DNA of 64,000 nt from an uncultured Coriobacteriaceae bacterium (GTDB lineage Bacteria > Actinomycetota > Coriobacteriia > Coriobacteriales > Atopobiaceae): contig CACYGL010000017.1 in NCBI GenBank assembly GCA_902773995.1, positions 1 through 64,000 on the forward strand, in the 5' to 3' direction. A program made the position numbers and the translations under genes. The notes below the pieces were generated by a model. It was not told the origin of the DNA and ran no database searches. It saw only the letters and a program-made list of their open reading frames with translations. Shown here in pieces: positions 61,245-64,000 of the stretch. Each line of letters opens with the position of its first letter. Positions within the stretch are counted from its first letter, which is position 1.

Positions 61245-63254
61245 ATGAGTAACCGGCACCCCGCCGGCGTCCTTAGGCGCCGTAGGCCTGCGCTTCTCGT
61301 GCTTCCGCTCCTGGTCATGCTCTTTGCTCTTGTGCTTGGCGTCACTCCCGCACATGCGGATGACTACAGCATGGACCAGACGGACATCGACGCGACGCTG
61401 GACACGTCGGGTGGTCTTACCGTGACCGAAGTGCGAACCTTCGACTTCAGCGGGGACTTCCATGGCGTCTACTGGGAGATTCCCAAGGGGGAGAACAGCT
61501 CCAACGGGCGCACGGTAAGCGTCCAGGTGCTGGATGCTGGCATTGTCGAGAACGGCAACGCCCGTTCCTTCACGCAGTCCAGCTCTGGCGCCAACGAGAC
61601 CTACTCCATCACGGACGAGGGCTCCTACCTGCAGATCAAGCTCTACTCCGCTCAAAGTGACACAACGGTGCAGTTCTACGTGTCCTATTTTGCCGACGGC
61701 ATAGCGACGCGTTGGTCGGACACGGGCGAGCTGTACTGGAAGTTTGTCTCTGACGGCTGGGATGTCGAGTCGCAAAACGTCACCTGCACCATCCACTTGC
61801 CCGTTCCGAGCGGAGAGTCCGTAGCGGGTGGTGACAACGTGCGGGCCTGGGGACACGGCCCCCTGGACGCGAGCCTTGCATTCGACGGGAACGACGTGGT
61901 CTATACCGTACCGGGCGTCGGCACCAGCGAGTATGCCGAGGCGCGCATCACTTTCCCGGCAAGCTGGATCTCCGATTGCCCAGAGACCTCGGGTACGGTG
62001 CTCAGCTCCATCCTTGCGGAGGAGCAGAAGAACGCCGATGACGCAAACGCGCGCCGCGCCGCGGCACGCGCGGCCGTGTATGGGGTCACAGGGCTCTGCC
62101 TTGTCGTTGCCGTGGCGACCATCGTTGCAACCGCCATCGCAAAGCGTCGCTACAAGACCTCGCACACTGCGCAGTTTGACGACAAATACTTCCGTGACGT
62201 GCCCACGGGCGACCACCCAGTTGTTCTCGCCATGCTCGCCACCGGCGAGGACCCCGGCCCCGACGGTCTCACCGCCTCGCTCATGCGCCTTACCGACGAG
62301 CATGCCGTGCAGCTTGACAAGGTCAAGGTGAGCAAGAAGAAGATGCTCGGCTCCAAGCAGTTCGATGACTACCGGGCATCGATTGTGGGGCCAATTCCCC
62401 AGGGGACCTTTGGCACGCCCGTGGAGTGCAAGTCCGCCAAGCGCGCGGATGAGGCTGCCGTGGAATTCCTCTTCCACCGCGTTGCGCGTAGGATACAGGC
62501 GCCTAACGACCCCTCATACACCGGAAGCGAGCCCGCCTTGTACTTCTCGGCCATCAAGAAGTACGCAAAGTCCTCGCCAGAGGCGTACTCGGACGCCTAC
62601 GAGTCCTGGCAGTCCTCGATCAGGGTTGAGTACCTCAAGCGCTTCGCGGGCAACGGTTCTCTCAAGGGGACGGGCCACGGGCTTGCCGTTGGGCTTAGTG
62701 CGTTCTCCATCCTTGCGGCATTCCTGGAGCTGTTCATTGTTGGCATCATGTTCGAGGCGGACATCCTTCTCGCGCTTGGCGTCACCGCGGTCTGCGGCGC
62801 AAGTGGCGGCATCTCGCTGTTCCTGCTTAGCGACAGGTTCTTCAAGGACATTAGTGTCGAGGGGGTCGAGACAAAGGCCAAGGTCCTGGCTCTCAAGCGC
62901 TGGCTCCAGGAGTTCACCCGCCTGGACGAGGCGGTGCCGAGCGACGTTATCCTCTGGAACCGCCTGCTGGTGATGGCGGTGGCGCTCGGCGTTGCGGACA
63001 AGGTCATCGAGCAGCTCAAGGTTGCCATGCCGGAGCTCATCGACGATCCGGACTTCATGCCGATTTACTACTGGTACTACATCGGCCAGCCGGGTGTGGG
63101 CTCTCCCGCGGATGTCTTCAGCGGTGCCATCCACGATGCTTCGGTGGCTGCGATTGCCAACTCGGTCGACGCAAGCGGCGGCGGCGGGGGAGGCGGCTTC
63201 TCCTCTGGCGGAGGCGGCGGCTTTGGCGGAGGCGGAGGTGGCGGCGCGTTCTAG
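61245..63254 (+). CDS. DUF2207 membrane protein
   Basis: 669 residues from ATG 61245 with ATTGGGGGA upstream. A Sec signal peptide (about 1-40, ending THAHAD-like PAHA-DDY) leads to an outside DUF2207 domain. A membrane helix (about 285-310) is followed by a cytoplasmic DUF2207 C-terminal part, two more helices (about 480-530) and a Gly/Ser-rich tail (GGGGGFGGGGGGGAF type). DUF2207 proteins are of unknown function. It is not overlapping the pilus operon but follows it directly. Confidence 0.88.
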   Translation: MSNRHPAGVLRRRRPALLVLPLLVMLFALVLGVTPAHADDYSMDQTDIDATLDTSGGLTVTEVRTFDFSGDFHGVYWEIPKGENSSNGRTVSVQVLDAGIVENGNARSFTQSSSGANETYSITDEGSYLQIKLYSAQSDTTVQFYVSYFADGIATRWSDTGELYWKFVSDGWDVESQNVTCTIHLPVPSGESVAGGDNVRAWGHGPLDASLAFDGNDVVYTVPGVGTSEYAEARITFPASWISDCPETSGTVLSSILAEEQKNADDANARRAAARAAVYGVTGLCLVVAVATIVATAIAKRRYKTSHTAQFDDKYFRDVPTGDHPVVLAMLATGEDPGPDGLTASLMRLTDEHAVQLDKVKVSKKKMLGSKQFDDYRASIVGPIPQGTFGTPVECKSAKRADEAAVEFLFHRVARRIQAPNDPSYTGSEPALYFSAIKKYAKSSPEAYSDAYESWQSSIRVEYLKRFAGNGSLKGTGHGLAVGLSAFSILAAFLELFIVGIMFEADILLALGVTAVCGASGGISLFLLSDRFFKDISVEGVETKAKVLALKRWLQEFTRLDEAVPSDVILWNRLLVMAVALGVADKVIEQLKVAMPELIDDPDFMPIYYWYYIGQPGVGSPADVFSGAIHDASVAAIANSVDASGGGGGGGFSSGGGGGFGGGGGGGAF

Positions 63255-63523
63255 CGTCGGCAGCTGCTAGGCTGCAGCTCCGCAGCTCAAGGCTTCGTGT
63301 CTACCCGGATTCTGGAACCCAACGAACTGCCCCGTCGCCGTACGACTTTGCGGTTCTCTCAGCTCCCTGGGCGCGCAACCTCGTGTAATCGAATATCATC
63401 AGAGCGGACTATGCAAGCGCTTGCCAAACGCCCCGGCGTATCGCGCGGGGCGTTTGGTGTGGACCTGGCAGTCGGGTGGCGAGGCGCCGCCCGTGCCGCC
63501 CGGAAGCGGGCGAAGGGAGAGCA
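63255..63523. other. Intergenic region before FprA gene
   Basis: About 270 bases. It has a CTGCAGCTCCGCAGC-rich patch near 63260-63290 and the hairpin at 63424-63457. No small gene supported. The FprA promoter should lie here. Confidence 0.4.
63424..63457. terminator. Perfect hairpin upstream of FprA gene
   Basis: A 12-bp stem (CCAAACGCCCCG, 63424-63435 with 63446-63457) and 10-base loop. It lies about 170 bases beyond the DUF2207 stop and 66 bases before the FprA start. No T-run, so it may be a terminator for upstream read-through or a leader element. Confidence 0.45.
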
Positions 63524-64000
63524 ATGTACAACGTGCGCATGATTGGCGAGGACACCTGGTGGCTGGGTGCGTCCGATCGCAGGATTCAGCTGTTCGAGAA
63601 TACCTACCCCGTGCCAAACGGCATGTCTTACAACAACTACCTCATCATGGACGAGAAGACCTGCCTGCTCGATGGCGTGGACGAAGCCGTCTCGCGCCAG
63701 TTCGAGGAGAACCTCGCGCACGTCCTCGACGGTCGTCCCTTGGACTACCTGGTGATCGACCACATGGAGCCCGACCACTGCGCCGTCATTCCCGACCTTG
63801 TCCGTAGGTGGCCGGACCTCAAGCTCGTGGGCACCCCCAAGGCGTTCGACCTTGTGCGCCAGTTTCACGGCTTTGACCCGGAGCCCCACGCCATCAAGGT
63901 AAAGGAGGGTGACACCCTCTCGCTCGGCCGCCACACGCTGCAGTTTGTCCTCGCCCCCATGGTCCACTGGCCGGAGGTCATGGTGAGCTACGACCAGCTC
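63524..64000 (+). CDS. fprA: FprA-family A-type flavodiiron protein (5' part only)
   Basis: The first 159 codons of a flavodiiron protein, cut off by the window edge. The start ATG follows AGGGAGAG. It reads WWLGASDRRIQLFENTYPVP and carries the diiron ligand motif HMEPDHC (H80, E82, D84, H85) typical of the metallo-beta-lactamase-like N-terminal domain. The flavodoxin domain lies beyond the window. FprA reduces oxygen to water, or nitric oxide, in anaerobes, so it suits a strict anaerobe. Confidence 0.9.
   Translation, partial: MYNVRMIGEDTWWLGASDRRIQLFENTYPVPNGMSYNNYLIMDEKTCLLDGVDEAVSRQFEENLAHVLDGRPLDYLVIDHMEPDHCAVIPDLVRRWPDLKLVGTPKAFDLVRQFHGFDPEPHAIKVKEGDTLSLGRHTLQFVLAPMVHWPEVMVSYDQL

Overview
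The window looks like a chromosomal segment of a high-GC, fermentative member of the Coriobacteriia, probably Atopobiaceae (Olsenella-like). The lineage is inferred from gene content: three mannose-family (EIIABCD) PTS operons, a T-box in front of pheST, a compact Tad/Flp pilus operon with FHA, DUF192 and DUF2207 neighbours, and DUF6591 and SPFH-SHOCT proteins. I saw no tRNA, rRNA, CRISPR array, transposase or integrase.

Layout. 1-8.8 kb: an amino-sugar (N-acetylgalactosamine/galactosamine type) locus with a DeoR regulator, a PfkB sugar-phosphate kinase, PTS EIIA, a YajC-like protein, EIIB, EIIC, EIID, a GntR regulator, an AgaS-type isomerase/deaminase and a NagA-type deacetylase. 8.8-14.7 kb: an apparent signalling/envelope module with a DUF6591 membrane protein, a zinc-ribbon protein, an SPFH-SHOCT protein, a membrane-anchored Ser/Thr kinase and an XRE-type regulator; its promoter regions share a 15-bp palindrome. 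14.7-21.8 kb: the second PTS locus, with a divergent DeoR regulator, an epimerase, a zinc dehydrogenase, a SIS protein and a protein I do not recognise. 21.8-26.1 kb: a DUF4097 gene remnant, a HAD phosphatase, a membrane-anchored M20 peptidase and an MFS transporter. 26.2-33.5 kb: the third PTS locus, with GntR regulator, epimerase, EIIA/B/C/D, a TIM-like isomerase, YjbQ and a class II aldolase. 33.7-37.2 kb: an AlbA_2-type regulator, an AEC transporter and an amidohydrolase. 37.5-41.4 kb: T-box, pheS and pheT. 41.4-51 kb: a phospholipase C-like protein, a GH13 glycosidase, pyruvate kinase, a D-2-hydroxyacid dehydrogenase, a P2-type ATPase and RsgA. 51.3-61.2 kb: a Tad/Flp pilus operon. 61.2-64 kb: a DUF2207 protein and the start of an FprA flavodiiron protein.

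How it works together. Three separately regulated PTS loci import and phosphorylate three different sugars. The associated epimerases, isomerases, kinase, dehydrogenase and aldolase would feed glycolysis, ending at pyruvate kinase and possibly D-lactate. The first locus is well explained; the substrates of the second and third are not known and are good candidates for new pathways.

Two caveats and highlights. Four genes (EIIC of the first locus, agaS, nagA and pyruvate kinase) each lack a stretch of conserved residues and change reading frame at the same point. They are either real deletions or assembly errors; the pyruvate kinase case makes assembly error the more likely reading. The most interesting new signal is the kinase/SPFH/zinc-ribbon/DUF6591/XRE module joined by the shared TCAGTTG-N-CAACTGA sites. 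Two families of intergenic palindromic repeats are also scattered through the window.
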